Source of the DNA: Streptomyces humi | GTDB taxonomy: Bacteria; Actinomycetota; Actinomycetes; Streptomycetales; Streptomycetaceae | Direction of reading: 5' to 3' | Assembly: GCF_001005085.2 (NCBI RefSeq) | Contig: NZ_LBMU02000050.1 | Span: 44,633-108,632, forward strand | Length of the DNA stretch: 64,000 nucleotides | Part shown: positions 8,559-19,288 of the stretch, piece by piece | Layout: each line of letters starts with the position of its first letter | How positions within the stretch are numbered: the first letter of the stretch is position 1 | Program-made: the position numbers and the translations under genes | The notes under the pieces: model-generated | Told to the model about the DNA's origin: nothing | Databases searched by the model: none | Seen by the model: the letters and a program-made list of their open reading frames with translations, nothing else

Positions 8559-9481
8559 CCCGGATGATCGTGCACCGGCTGCTCGTCGGGCTCTTCGTGA
8601 TGTGGGGCGCCGCCTCGCTGATCTTCCTCATCGTCCGGGCCGCACCGGGCGACCCCGCGACGGTCCTGCTCGGCCCGGACGCCGACCATGCCCAGATCGT
8701 CAGGCTGCGTGCCTCGCTCGGCCTCGACCGGCCGCTCGGCGCGCAGTACCTCAGCTACCTCGGCGACGTCTGCCGGCTCGACTTCGGCGAGTCGCACCGG
8801 CTCGGCAGGCCCGCCATGGACGCGGTCCTCGACCGGCTGCCCGCGACGGTCGACCTCACCCTCACGGCCACCGTGACCGCGGTGATCGTGGGCCTGACCC
8901 TCGGCATGCTGGCCGGCGGCCGGCCGGGCGGCCTGCTGGACCGGGTGGTGTCGGCCTGCACGATCGCCCTCCAGTCGTTCCCCACGTTCTGGACCGGCAT
9001 CATGCTGGTGCTGGTCTTCGCGCTGAACCTGCGCCTGCTGCCCAGTTCGGGGGTGGGCACGCCCCAGCACCTGGTGCTGCCGGCGGTCACCCTCGCGTTC
9101 CCCTTCATCGCCATCATCGCCAGGCTGACCAGGACGAGCCTGGTGGAGACGATGAGCGAGGAGTACGTCAGGACCGCCCGCTCCAAGGGGCTGACGGAGC
9201 GTCAGGTACTGCTCGGGCACGCCCTGCGCAACTCCCTGATCCCGGTGGTGACCGTGGTGGGTGTCCAGGTCGGGGCCCTGGTCGGGGGCGCCGTGATCGT
9301 CGAGAACGTGTTCGCCTGGCCCGGCCTGGGCTCGCTCGTGGTGGAGGCCGTCGCCAACCGGGACTACACGGTCGTCCAGGGCGCCACCCTGCTGATCGCG
9401 GGCATCGTCGTCGTGCTCAACCTGATGGCGGACCTGCTCGTCGCCCAGCTGGACCCGCGGATCCGGACGGGAGCCGTCTGA
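8555..9481 (+). CDS. Dipeptide-type ABC transporter permease (DppB-like)
   Basis: This 308-residue inner membrane protein has six predicted spans and the binding-protein-dependent transport signature. The N-terminal stretch VMWGAASLIFLIVRAAPGDPA is characteristic of DppB/OppB. The ATPase-coupling EAA loop is seen as EYVRTARSKGLTERQVLLGH, and VENVFAWPGLGSLVVEA is also conserved. It should pair with the following DppC-like permease. In some bacteria this transporter class carries sialic acid (SatABCD) rather than peptides, which would fit the sialidase gene downstream. Start and stop overlap both neighbours. Confidence 0.93.
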   Translation: MTRMIVHRLLVGLFVMWGAASLIFLIVRAAPGDPATVLLGPDADHAQIVRLRASLGLDRPLGAQYLSYLGDVCRLDFGESHRLGRPAMDAVLDRLPATVDLTLTATVTAVIVGLTLGMLAGGRPGGLLDRVVSACTIALQSFPTFWTGIMLVLVFALNLRLLPSSGVGTPQHLVLPAVTLAFPFIAIIARLTRTSLVETMSEEYVRTARSKGLTERQVLLGHALRNSLIPVVTVVGVQVGALVGGAVIVENVFAWPGLGSLVVEAVANRDYTVVQGATLLIAGIVVVLNLMADLLVAQLDPRIRTGAV

Positions 9482-10395
9482 TGGCCGACCTCACCGTCAC
9501 CGTCGAACGGCCGCCGACCGCCGTACGACGGCCGCGGCGCGCGCTCCTCTCCCTCGTCCCCGCGCTCGTCGTCGGCTGCTACCTGCTGGTCGCCGCCGTC
9601 GGACCGCTGCTGATCCACTACGACCCGGTGCACACGTCGCTGACCGACCGGCTGCTCGCGCCCGGCTCCCGGACCTCCACCGGCGACACGGCGTGGCTGG
9701 GCACCGACGGACTCGGCCGGGACATGCTGGCCCAGATCGCGTACGGGGCCAGGACCGCGGTGCTCATCGGCGCGTGCACCGTCACGCTCTCCGGCCTCGT
9801 CGGGGTCGTCCTGGGCGCCGTCGCCGGTTACTTCCGCGGCGCCGCCGACGCCGTACTCGCCCGGATCTTCGACGTCCTGCTGGCGTTCCCCGCGATCCTG
9901 CTGGCGATCGTCATCGCGGGCGCCTTCGAGCGCAGCGCCCTGCTGGTCGTCCTCGCGCTCTCGGCGACCGGCTGGATCGGCTTCGCCCGCGTCACCCGCG
10001 GCATCGCCCTCTCCCTCCGGGAGCGGCCCTGGGTCGACGCCGCCCGGGTGCTGGGCGTGCCGGGCCGCACGATTCTCGCCCGGCACGTGCTCCCGTTCAC
10101 GGCGGGACCGGTCGTCGCCCTCGCCACCCTCGAGTTCGCCCTGGTGGTGCTGGCGGAGGCCGGGCTCAGCTTCCTCGGTATCGGCCTGCCCCCGTCGACC
10201 GTGTCCTGGGGGCAGACCATCGCGGGCGGCAAGGAGTACCTGGAGACGCAGTGGTGGATCGCCACCCTGCCGGGCATCGCCCTGTCCCTCCTCATCGTCG
10301 CCATCGGCATCCTCGGCGACCAGCTCACCGCCCGCTACGGGCGCGGCCGCCCCGGCCGAACCCCCACGACGCACAGCTCCGCACGCACCGGCTGA
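9481..10395 (+). CDS. Dipeptide-type ABC transporter permease (DppC-like)
   Basis: This 304-residue second permease has a DppC-type N-terminal domain (HYDPVHTSLTDRLLAPG), then WLGTDGLGRDMLAQIAYGAR, the family hallmark. The coupling loop is WVDAARVLGVPGRTILARH, and EAGLSFLGIGLPPSTVSWG follows. Five or six membrane spans are predicted. The ATG shares one base with the stop of the upstream permease, so translation is coupled. The binding-protein gene follows after 34 bases. Confidence 0.93.
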   Translation: MADLTVTVERPPTAVRRPRRALLSLVPALVVGCYLLVAAVGPLLIHYDPVHTSLTDRLLAPGSRTSTGDTAWLGTDGLGRDMLAQIAYGARTAVLIGACTVTLSGLVGVVLGAVAGYFRGAADAVLARIFDVLLAFPAILLAIVIAGAFERSALLVVLALSATGWIGFARVTRGIALSLRERPWVDAARVLGVPGRTILARHVLPFTAGPVVALATLEFALVVLAEAGLSFLGIGLPPSTVSWGQTIAGGKEYLETQWWIATLPGIALSLLIVAIGILGDQLTARYGRGRPGRTPTTHSSARTG

Positions 10396-10429
10396 CTCCG
10401 ACCGACCCCCGATCGACAGGAGCACCACC

Positions 10430-11964
10430 ATGACCAGGACGCGTGAGCGACGGCGGAGCCGGCTGGTCCGGCTCGCCACCACCGCGACGGCGGGCGCGGC
10501 GCTCCTCGCCGCCTGCACGACGACGACCGGCGGCGACGACACGGGCGGCGCCGACGACGGCGAGGTGACGGTCGCCGGCACCTACCCGATCGAGAGCCTG
10601 GACCCGCACGGCGCCCAGGGCGCCTCCACGGGAACGCAACTGGCCGCACAGGAGATCTTCAGCAGACTCGTGAAACCCGACGCGGACGGCACGCTCAAGG
10701 GCGACCTCGCCACCTCCTGGAAGCCCAACAAGGACGTCACCGCCTGGACGTTCACGCTGCGTGACGGCGTCACGTTCTCCGACGGTTCCGCGCTCGACGC
10801 CGACGACGTGGTCGCCTCCTTCCAGCGGATGACCGGGCTGAACGGACCCAACGCGGGCAACTTCCCCGGCGACACGATGACCAGGACCTCGGCCACCGAG
10901 GTGGTCCTGCACAGTCCGGCACCCGACGCGTCCGTCCCCGGCAAACTCGGCACCTTCTACGTGCTTCCGACGGGCGTCGGCAAGGACGACACCGCCTTCT
11001 TCAACCACCCTGTCGGCTCAGGCCCGTTCACCGTCGCCGCGTTCACCCCGAGCGAGTCACTGGCCCTGGTGCCCAACAGCAAGTACCGGGGCACCCGGCC
11101 CGCGCCGCGCCGGGTGACCATACGCGACATCCCCGAACTCGCGGCCCGGCTGACCGCACTGCGCACCGGCGAGGTGGACGTCGTCTGGGGCATCCCCGAC
11201 GACCAACTCGCCGCCCTGAAGGGGCAGAAGGACCTGACCGTGCGGACCGTGCCCAGCAGCGCCGAGTTCACCATGTGGTTCAACTCCTCGGTCTCCGCCC
11301 TCAAGGACGCCGAGGTGCGCCGGGCGATCTGGCAGGCGGTCGACTTCGGCACCATCATCCGCGAGCTCTACCCCGAGACCGGCAGGCCGGCCGACGCACC
11401 CGTCACCGGTGTCGTCCTCGGCCACGTGGCGCAACAGCCCGTCACCTACGACCCGAAGGCCGCCAAGGCGGCGCTCACCGCCGCCGGCTTCGACTTCACC
11501 AGGAAGCTCCGGCTCCAGTTCGCCAACGCCGAGTTCCGGCCCTTCGTGCAGGCCGTCGTCTCCGACCTCCAGAAGGTAGGCGTCCGTGTCGACCCGCTGG
11601 AGAAGGAACAGGCCGCCTTCACCGAGGACCTGCTCGCACTCAAGTGGGACATCAACTTCCAGCAGCTCGCCACCCCCAGCTACGACGCGGCCAGCAACCT
11701 CGGCCGCCTCTACACCTGCGCGGCCGAGCGGATGGGCTACTGCAACAGGCGGCTGGACGGCGTGCTGGCGGCGGCCGGCGCGACGGCCGACAAGAAGCGG
11801 CGCACCGACCTCTACGGGCAGGCGAGCCGGATCATCTGGCAGGACGCGGTCGGGATGTACCCGATGTCGGTGAGCATCGCCTACGCCTGGAACAGCCACC
11901 TGACGGGTTTCGTGCCCGACGCCAGCGGGCTGCCGGACTTCGCCACCGTACGGACCGGCGGCTC

Positions 11965-11968
<4 letters not shown>
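10430..11968 (+). CDS. Solute-binding lipoprotein, family 5 (peptide/nickel/sugar type)
   Basis: This 512-residue secreted lipoprotein has a signal with positive N-terminus and lipobox LLAAC at about residue 28. It then follows the SBP family 5 pattern: TYPIESLDPHGAQGA, LVKPDADGTLKGDLATSW, WTFTLRDGVTFSDGSALDADDVV and VRRAIWQAVDFGTI. It should capture the ligand outside the membrane and deliver it to the two permeases. The ligand cannot be inferred from sequence alone; operon context suggests an acidic sugar or oligosaccharide. ATG 10430 has AGGAG upstream. Confidence 0.93.
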
Positions 11969-12992
<1,024 letters not shown>

Positions 12993-12996
<4 letters not shown>

Positions 12997-14021
12997 ACGA
13001 AGGGGAGCGCCAGAGCGCGGGCACGCTGCTCGACGTACGTGACCTGCGCGTCAGTTACGCGGGGCGGGGGAGGGGGCGCCGGGGCGGGCGGGCCGCCGTG
13101 GACGGGGTGAGTCTGACGGTGACGGCCGAGGAGACGCTCGGGCTGGTCGGCGAGTCGGGCTCCGGCAAGACCACGGTGGCCCGCTGCGTGGCCGGGCTGC
13201 TCAGCCCCGGCGCCGGCACGGTCACCTTCGAGGGACGCCCGCTCGGCCGCGCGGGGCGCCGGCCGCCCGAACTCCAGCGCGCGGTGCAGATGGTGTTCCA
13301 GGACCCCCGGTCGTCGCTGAACCCGCGGATGACGGTCGCCGCGATCATCGCCGAGGTCTGGGGCACCCACCCGGTCACCGCGCCCCGGGGCGACCGCACG
13401 GCCGCACTGCACCGGCTCCTCGCCGGAATGGGGCTCGACCCCGAGGTGGCGTCCCGGCGCGCCGGGGACCTGTCCGGCGGCCAGTGCCAGCGGGTCAGCA
13501 TCGCCAGGGCACTGGCGGTACGACCCCGGCTGCTGGTGTGCGACGAGGCCGTGTCGGCGCTCGACGTGTCGGTGCAGGCCCAGATCCTGCGGCTGCTCGC
13601 CGACCTGCGCGGCAGGCACCGGCTCGCCATGCTCTTCATCTCGCACGACCTGGGGGTGGTCCACCAGATCGCCGACCGGGTGGCGGTGATGAGCCGCGGC
13701 GTGATCGTGGAGGAGGGCCGGACCGACGAGGTGCTGACCGCACCGCGGCACCCGTACACCCGGGCACTGCTGGACGCGGCCCTCGACCTCGACGACACGG
13801 TGCGGGACGACGACACGGTGCGGGACGACGGCACGGTGCGGGACGACGACAGGGCGCGGGGCGACGGCAGGGTGCGGGGCGACGGCACGGTGCGGGGCGA
13901 CTGCACGGTGCGGGATGACGGCACGGTGCCCCGTGACGGCATGCTGCCAGGTGACGGCACGGTGTGGGGTGACGGCACGGTGCGGGGTGACGGCACCGCC
14001 GACGGCGAGGTGGCCGTATGA
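12993..14021 (+). CDS. ABC transporter ATP-binding protein (DppF-like) with repeat-encoded tail
   Basis: This 342-residue ATPase has Walker A GESGSGKT, FQDPRSSLNPR, signature LSGGQCQRV, Walker B LLVCDEAVSALD and SHDLGVV. Asp of Walker B is present, but the usual Pro after Glu is Ala (DEAVSALD), a common variant in this family. The last 75 residues are not family sequence. They are 11 copies of a six-residue unit of the type DGTVRG or DDTVRD. The normal C-terminal Cys segment is missing, perhaps replaced by this tail. Start GTG 12993 overlaps the upstream stop. Confidence 0.9.
13794..13991 (+). repeat. 18-bp in-frame tandem repeat, 11 copies, in dppF-like 3' end
   Basis: Eleven contiguous 18-base units with consensus GGCACGGTGCGGGGTGAC run in frame. 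They encode a highly acidic and basic mixed tail of Asp, Gly, Thr, Val and Arg. First units carry GAC where later ones carry GGC or GGT, so the array has diverged along its length. Confidence 0.95.
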
Positions 14022-16423
14022 GCGAGCAGGGGACGACGGCACGGCCCGCCACCGCGGTACCCGCGCCGACCGGCTGGAACACCTGGGACGTCCGCACGCA
14101 CACCGGCATGAGCCGACTGCCGTCCGGACCGCGGCTGAGGCTCGGCCTCCTCGGCCCCGACGGCCCGGTGCTGGACGGGTTCACCTGGCGCGACGGCCTC
14201 GAACGGCTCGGACCGCACACCGTGGACGGCAGCCACGCCGAGGTCACGGTCCGGGCCGCGGGCCGGCGGCTGCGGCTGCTCTTCGCGGGCGGCCCGGGTG
14301 ACGTCCTGCACGTCCGCGCCGAGACGACGGGCCGGCTCGTACTGGCACTGGAAGGCCTGACCGGCGCGAACGGCCCCCAGGCCGCATCCGTCGGGACAGG
14401 GGCGCCGCCGGAATCGCCCGGCGGGACCGGTGGGATCGGTGGGTCGACGGTTTTGCCTGGTGCGCCCGGTGGGGTCGGTGGGTCGGCGGTTTTGCCTGGT
14501 GTGCCCGGTGGGGTCGAGGGGGCGGCGGAGTCGGCTGATGTGGCTGGTGGGGCCGGGGGGACGGTGGGCTCGTCGGATGCTCCGGGCGGGAGCGGTGTGC
14601 CGGCAAGGGCGTCGGGAGCGGTCGGTGCCTATGTGGTCGGGGACGGGTGCGCGGGCGGGATGCGGTGGGCGGTCACCGCCTCGGCGCCCGCGCGGCGACT
14701 GGCGGGTCCGGCGGACGAGCTGCTGCTGGTGTTCGGCGGGCGCGGTGCCGGTTCCGGAACCGTGGACCTGCGGATCGCACCGGCCGGTGTGCCCGGCACG
14801 GTCGCCGAGACCGGTGGCGTGCTCGCGGCGGGCCGCGCCGCCGCCGACCGCACCCTGCCGCGTTCCGGAGGCTGGCTCGGTGCCGCCGCCGACGCCCTCA
14901 CCAGGGCCGTCACCTGGAACACCGTCCACGCTCCCGATCTCGGCCGGGTCCTCACCCCGACCTCCAGGGACTTCGTCTGCGCCGCCCGGCAGGGCTTCTA
15001 CGGCACCTGGGCCCTGCACGCCTGGGACACGTTCTTCACCGGTCTCGCCGCCTCGGCCGTCGACCGGGACTACGCGCGCGGCATCTTCACCCAGATCCTT
15101 CCGTACGCGGACCGGTCCGGCATGCTCCCGAACCGGGTCTCCGACGACCGGGGCCGCACCGACGACCGCTCACAGCCGCCGGTCGGCGCGCTGACGGTGC
15201 ATCAGGCCTACCTGGCGGGCGGCCTGTCGGACGGGACCCGTGACACTGCGCTGCTCCACGCGACCTTCCCGGCGCTGCTGGCCTGGCACGACTGGTGGCC
15301 CAGGGCCCGCCGGGGACCGCACGGCCTGCTCGCCTGGGGCTCCGACCCGGTCGTGGGCGACCCGGGCTCGGCCACCCTCGACCGGGCCAGGCGGGAGTCG
15401 GGCCTGGACGACTCGCCGATGTACGACGAGGCCCGGTACGACCCGGTCACCCACACCATGGACCTCGCCGACGTCGGCCTGAACGCCCTGCACATCGCCG
15501 ACGCCGAGGCCCTGGCGGAGATGGCCGGCCTCCTGGGGGAGGACGCGACCGCCGGCCGGCTGCGCGCCGAGGCCGCCACGGCCGCGAGGGCCGCCGACCT
15601 GCTCCTGTGGGACGGCGCGCGCGGCGGCTACCGCAACCTCACCTCGGCAGGCGTCCACGATCCGCACGTCTCACCGACGATGCTGTACGCGCTGCTCGGC
15701 GGATTGCCCGACGCCGGGCGGGCGTCCGCCGTCGCCGCCGACCTGCTGCGGCCCGAAGTGCTGGGCGGGGCACGGCCGTTGCCCAGCGTGGCCCGCGACG
15801 ACCCCGGCTTCGCGGCGACCTACTGGCGCGGACGGATCTGGGCACCGATGGCCTATCTCGCCGTACGCGGGCTGCGGCGGTACGGGCTGACCGAGCTCAG
15901 CCGGCCGGTGGTGGGAGCGCTGCTGCGGCTGTTCCTCGACGAGTGGCGGGAGTACGGCCACGTCCGGGAGAACTATCCGGCCGTCGAGGGAGAGAACCTG
16001 ACGGGCCTGGAGAAGCGTTCGGACGGACTGATGGCCTGGGGCGGCCTGCTGGCCTACCTCGCCTTCGGGGAACTGGCCGACGCGCGACCCGACGGGTGGC
16101 GGTTCGCCCACCCGGGCGAGCCGGCCGAACTGCGCAACCTGCCGCTCGGCGAGGGCCGCCTCGACGTCCGGGCGGCGGACCGGCTCACCGTCCGCCTCGA
16201 CGGACGGGTGTTGCTGGACCTGGCGCCCGGTGTCGTCGTACACGCCTACCGGCGGACCGGCGACCGGGTCACCGGAACCGCCGAGGGCACCGGCGACCTG
16301 CTGGTGACCCCGCCCGGTGGTGGCCCGCCCGTGCGGTGGGAGGTGCGCGGCGGCGCCCGGAGCTTCGGTCTCGGCCCGGACGCCGAGGGCACGGGTGACG
16401 CGACCGAGGGGAGCGGCACATGA
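14018..16423 (+). CDS. MGH1/GH63-like glycoside hydrolase with a Gly-rich insertion
   Basis: This 801-residue protein is predicted cytoplasmic. After an N-terminal beta domain starting GWNTWDVRTHTGM there is a Gly/Ser/Ala-rich insertion at about residues 128-205. Then comes an (alpha/alpha)6 catalytic domain like mannosylglycerate hydrolase and GH63 glucosidases. Candidate catalytic acids are Asp in HAWDTFFTGL and Glu in VRENYPAVEGEN, both at the expected places. Other family-like pieces are HVSPTMLYALLGGL and YWRGRIWAPMAYLAVRGL. It probably cleaves an imported oligosaccharide or glycoside. Start overlaps the upstream stop. Confidence 0.8.
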   Translation: MSEQGTTARPATAVPAPTGWNTWDVRTHTGMSRLPSGPRLRLGLLGPDGPVLDGFTWRDGLERLGPHTVDGSHAEVTVRAAGRRLRLLFAGGPGDVLHVRAETTGRLVLALEGLTGANGPQAASVGTGAPPESPGGTGGIGGSTVLPGAPGGVGGSAVLPGVPGGVEGAAESADVAGGAGGTVGSSDAPGGSGVPARASGAVGAYVVGDGCAGGMRWAVTASAPARRLAGPADELLLVFGGRGAGSGTVDLRIAPAGVPGTVAETGGVLAAGRAAADRTLPRSGGWLGAAADALTRAVTWNTVHAPDLGRVLTPTSRDFVCAARQGFYGTWALHAWDTFFTGLAASAVDRDYARGIFTQILPYADRSGMLPNRVSDDRGRTDDRSQPPVGALTVHQAYLAGGLSDGTRDTALLHATFPALLAWHDWWPRARRGPHGLLAWGSDPVVGDPGSATLDRARRESGLDDSPMYDEARYDPVTHTMDLADVGLNALHIADAEALAEMAGLLGEDATAGRLRAEAATAARAADLLLWDGARGGYRNLTSAGVHDPHVSPTMLYALLGGLPDAGRASAVAADLLRPEVLGGARPLPSVARDDPGFAATYWRGRIWAPMAYLAVRGLRRYGLTELSRPVVGALLRLFLDEWREYGHVRENYPAVEGENLTGLEKRSDGLMAWGGLLAYLAFGELADARPDGWRFAHPGEPAELRNLPLGEGRLDVRAADRLTVRLDGRVLLDLAPGVVVHAYRRTGDRVTGTAEGTGDLLVTPPGGGPPVRWEVRGGARSFGLGPDAEGTGDATEGSGT
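14438..14515 (+). repeat. 39-bp tandem duplication inside the glycosidase gene
   Basis: Two adjacent 39-base units (14438-14476 and 14477-14515) differ at only two positions. Each encodes GGS(T/A)VLPG(A/V)PGGV. Codons such as GTT TTG CCT GGT are rare elsewhere in the gene, suggesting a recent expansion in a disordered loop. Confidence 0.9.
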
Positions 16424-18033
16424 GCGAGCCGACGTCGGCTGCCGCGGACGTCCTCGTCGTCGGCGGGGGCCTCGGAGGTGTGGCGGCGGCACTGGCCGTC
16501 CTCGACCGGGGCCGTTCGGTCCTGCTCACCGAGGAGACCGACTGGATCGGCGGTCAGCTCACCAGCCAGGGCGTACCGCCCGACGAGCACGCGTGGATCG
16601 AGCAGTTCGGCGCCACCCGCACCTACCGTGCGCTGCGCGAGGCGATCCGCGACCACTACCGGACCTGGTACCCGCTCACCGACGAGGCCAGGCGGCGGCG
16701 GTACCTCAACCCGGGCGAGGGACGGGTGAGCGCGCTGTGCCACGAACCCAGGGTGGCCGCGGCGGTCCTGGAAGCCATGGTCGCGCCGTACCTGGCCGCC
16801 GGGCGGCTGCGGATCCGCCTCCGGCACCGCCCGGTGGCCGCCGCCGTGCACGGCGACCGGGTACGGTCCGTGGTCGTCGAGGGCCCGGACGGCACCCGGG
16901 TGGAGGTGGCGGCCTCGTACGTCCTGGACGCCACCGAACTCGGCGACCTGCTGCCGCTGACCGGCACCGAGCACGTGACCGGCTTCGAGTCGCGGCACGA
17001 CACGGGGGAGCCGAGCGCGCCGGAGGAACCACAGCCGGCCAACATGCAGGCGTTCTCCTGGGTGTTCGCCGTCGACCACCTGGCCGGTGAGGACCACACC
17101 GTCGACCGCCCCGCCGGGTACGGCCGTTGGGCCGCCTACCACCCCCCGCAGTGGCCGAACCGGCTGCTGAGCCTGAGCGCACCCGACCCGAGGACGCTCG
17201 AGACCGTACCGCGCGGCTTCACCCCGAACCCCGACTCCGGGCCGGTCGTCGCCGACCAGAGCAAGGACGCCGGAGACCGGGAACTGTGGGAGTTCCGCCG
17301 GGTGTTCTCCAGGACGCTGTACCGGCCGGGCTTCGCCGCGAGCGACGTGACCATCGTCAACTGGCCCATGATCGACTATCTGCCGGGACCGCTGGTCGGG
17401 GTGGCCGACGAGGAGCGGGACCGGCATCTGGCGGGCGCCCGCGAGCTGAGCATGAGCATGCTCTACTGGTTGCAGACCGAGGCCCCCCGCCCCGACGGCG
17501 GCACCGGCTGGCCCGGGCTGCGGCTGCGCGGGGACGTGCTGGGCACGGCCGACGGGCTGGCCAAGGCGCCGTACATCCGTGAGTCGCGCCGGATCGTCGC
17601 CCGGCGCCGGATCGTGGAACAGGACCTGTCCCTCGCGGTGCGCGGCGAGCGCGGCGCGGTGCGGTACCCGGACACCGTGGGCATCGGGATGTACCGGATC
17701 GACCTGCACCCGTCCACCGGCGGCGACACCTACATCGACGTGGCGGGCAGCCCGTTCCAGATCCCGCTGGGCGCCCTGCTGCCGGTCCGGGTGCGCAACC
17801 TGCTGCCGGTGTGCAAGAACATCGGCACCACGCACATCACCAACGGCTGCTACCGACTGCACCCCGTCGAGTGGAACATCGGCGAGGCGGCCGGGACGCT
17901 GGCGGCGTTCTGCCTCGACAACCGGCTGGACACCGAGCAGGTGTACGAGGACCCCGCTTGGCTGCACCGCTTCCAGGACGAACTCACGCGCGCCGGCGTC
18001 GAACTGGCCTGGCCCGAGGTCAGGGGGTACTGA
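16420..18033 (+). CDS. FAD-dependent oxidoreductase (FAD_oxidored type)
   Basis: This 537-residue flavoprotein has the N-terminal dinucleotide motif GGGLGGVAAALAVLD followed by TEETDWIGGQLTSQG, typical of the FAD_oxidored family found in many sugar catabolic loci. The C-terminal FAD motif region is VCKNIGTTHITNGCYRLHP. No signal peptide is visible, so it acts in the cytoplasm, probably oxidising a sugar or sugar acid released by the neighbouring hydrolases. The reaction itself is not known for this family. Both ends overlap neighbouring genes by 4 and 1 bases. Confidence 0.87.
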   Translation: MSEPTSAAADVLVVGGGLGGVAAALAVLDRGRSVLLTEETDWIGGQLTSQGVPPDEHAWIEQFGATRTYRALREAIRDHYRTWYPLTDEARRRRYLNPGEGRVSALCHEPRVAAAVLEAMVAPYLAAGRLRIRLRHRPVAAAVHGDRVRSVVVEGPDGTRVEVAASYVLDATELGDLLPLTGTEHVTGFESRHDTGEPSAPEEPQPANMQAFSWVFAVDHLAGEDHTVDRPAGYGRWAAYHPPQWPNRLLSLSAPDPRTLETVPRGFTPNPDSGPVVADQSKDAGDRELWEFRRVFSRTLYRPGFAASDVTIVNWPMIDYLPGPLVGVADEERDRHLAGARELSMSMLYWLQTEAPRPDGGTGWPGLRLRGDVLGTADGLAKAPYIRESRRIVARRRIVEQDLSLAVRGERGAVRYPDTVGIGMYRIDLHPSTGGDTYIDVAGSPFQIPLGALLPVRVRNLLPVCKNIGTTHITNGCYRLHPVEWNIGEAAGTLAAFCLDNRLDTEQVYEDPAWLHRFQDELTRAGVELAWPEVRGY

Positions 18034-19076
18034 TGGACGGTCGGGAAACGACCCGAAGGGGCGTGGAGCACGGCACGACCGGCCACGACGAAGCCACGGC
18101 CGGACGACGGCGCCCGGTGGCAGGGCGCCTCGCCGGCGGTGGGAAAGGGCAGACCGACGGCCGCGCCCTGCTGTCCGGTGTCATCGTCCCCCTGGTCACA
18201 CCGATGGACCGCCCAGGACATCCCTCGGCCCGGGCCGCGGGTCCCCTGCTGGACGCACTCGCGGCGGCCGGCGCCCGCGGGCTCATGCTCTTCGGCAGCA
18301 ACGGGGAGGGCCCGCTGCTGCCCACGGCGGAACTGGGCGCGTTCTCCGCGGCCGTGGCCCGCCGCTGGCGCGAACTCACCGGCGACGGACCGGTTCTGAT
18401 CAACATCACCGCCCCCGGGACCGCCGAGGCGCTGGCCAGGGCGGAGTCCGTCCGGCCCGCCGAACCCGACGCGCTGGTGCTGAGCCCGCCCACCTACTTC
18501 CGCCACCGGCCGGACGAGATCCTCGCCCACTACACCGCCCTGGCCGGCCTCGGGGTCCCCGTCGTCGCCTACCACGCGCCCCGCTACGGCAACCCGCTCA
18601 CCCCCGCCCTGCTCGACGAACTGACCGACCTAGCCCACCTGGTGGGCCTCAAGGACAGCTCGGGCGACCCCGCACTGTTCCGTCACGCCCTCACGGCGGC
18701 CCGCCGGCGCGACGACTTCGGGATCGGCCAGGGCGCGGAGACGCGGGCGCTGGACGCACTGCGACTGGGGGCCGACGGGGTGGTGCTCGGGGTGGCCAAC
18801 CTGGCGCCCGGGGCCGCCGTCGAGCTGTACCGCGCCCACCGGCAGGGCCGGGACGCTGACGCGCGGCGCGCACAGCAACTCCTCAACGAGCTGCTGGCGT
18901 TGCACGCGGTACGGCCGGGCGTGCCGGCGGTGAAGGCTGTCCTGGCCGATCGGGGACTGTGCCCGCCGTACACCGCCGCGCCCCTCGTCCCGTGCTCCGA
19001 CACGGAGCGCGAAGCGCTGCGCGAACTGCTCGCCCCTCACGACGAACATCTCGTACGAGCCCGACCACGGGTTTGA
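18033..19076 (+). CDS. DapA/NanA-superfamily aldolase or lyase
   Basis: This 347-residue class I aldolase has the family barrel starting GVIVPLVTPM. The substrate loop is FGSNGEGPLL, the catalytic Tyr is in VVAYHAPRYG and the Schiff-base Lys is in VGLKDSSGD. It cleaves or forms a bond to pyruvate. Candidates are N-acetylneuraminate lyase, 2-keto-3-deoxy-sugar-acid aldolase or a dihydrodipicolinate synthase relative; the Lys motif fits sugar-acid aldolases best. The first 47 residues are not family sequence, so translation may start later. The stop codon falls inside the first unit of a 12-bp repeat array. Confidence 0.85.
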   Translation: MDGRETTRRGVEHGTTGHDEATAGRRRPVAGRLAGGGKGQTDGRALLSGVIVPLVTPMDRPGHPSARAAGPLLDALAAAGARGLMLFGSNGEGPLLPTAELGAFSAAVARRWRELTGDGPVLINITAPGTAEALARAESVRPAEPDALVLSPPTYFRHRPDEILAHYTALAGLGVPVVAYHAPRYGNPLTPALLDELTDLAHLVGLKDSSGDPALFRHALTAARRRDDFGIGQGAETRALDALRLGADGVVLGVANLAPGAAVELYRAHRQGRDADARRAQQLLNELLALHAVRPGVPAVKAVLADRGLCPPYTAAPLVPCSDTEREALRELLAPHDEHLVRARPRV

Positions 19077-19235
19077 CCACGGTCTGACCACGGGCCTGAC
19101 TACGCGTCCGACCAGGGGTCCGGCCACGAGTCTGACTACGCGTCTGGCCAAGGGCCTGACCACGAGTCTGACCACGCGTCTGACCACGCGTCTGACCACG
19201 CGTCTGACCGGGGTCCGGCCGAGCTTCTGACCCCG
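19064..19235 (+). repeat. 12-bp tandem repeat array at the dapA-like 3' end
   Basis: About 14 units with consensus GCGTCTGACCAC fill the gap between the aldolase and sialidase genes. The three most central copies (around 19170-19210) are identical. One frame through most of it is open and would encode a tetrapeptide repeat of the SDHA type. The aldolase enters in a frame that meets TGA in the first unit. Confidence 0.9.
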
Positions 19236-19288
19236 CCTCTGATTGCGCGCCCGTGCCGCCCACCACCGCCCGGAAGGGGTGTCCCACC

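Noticed and set aside
13794..13991. CRISPR array
   Set aside because: Units are contiguous, have no spacers and lie in frame in a gene.
19064..19235. Tetrapeptide-repeat gene in the 12-bp array
   Set aside because: It has no start codon with a ribosome binding site and is best explained as slippage beyond the aldolase stop.
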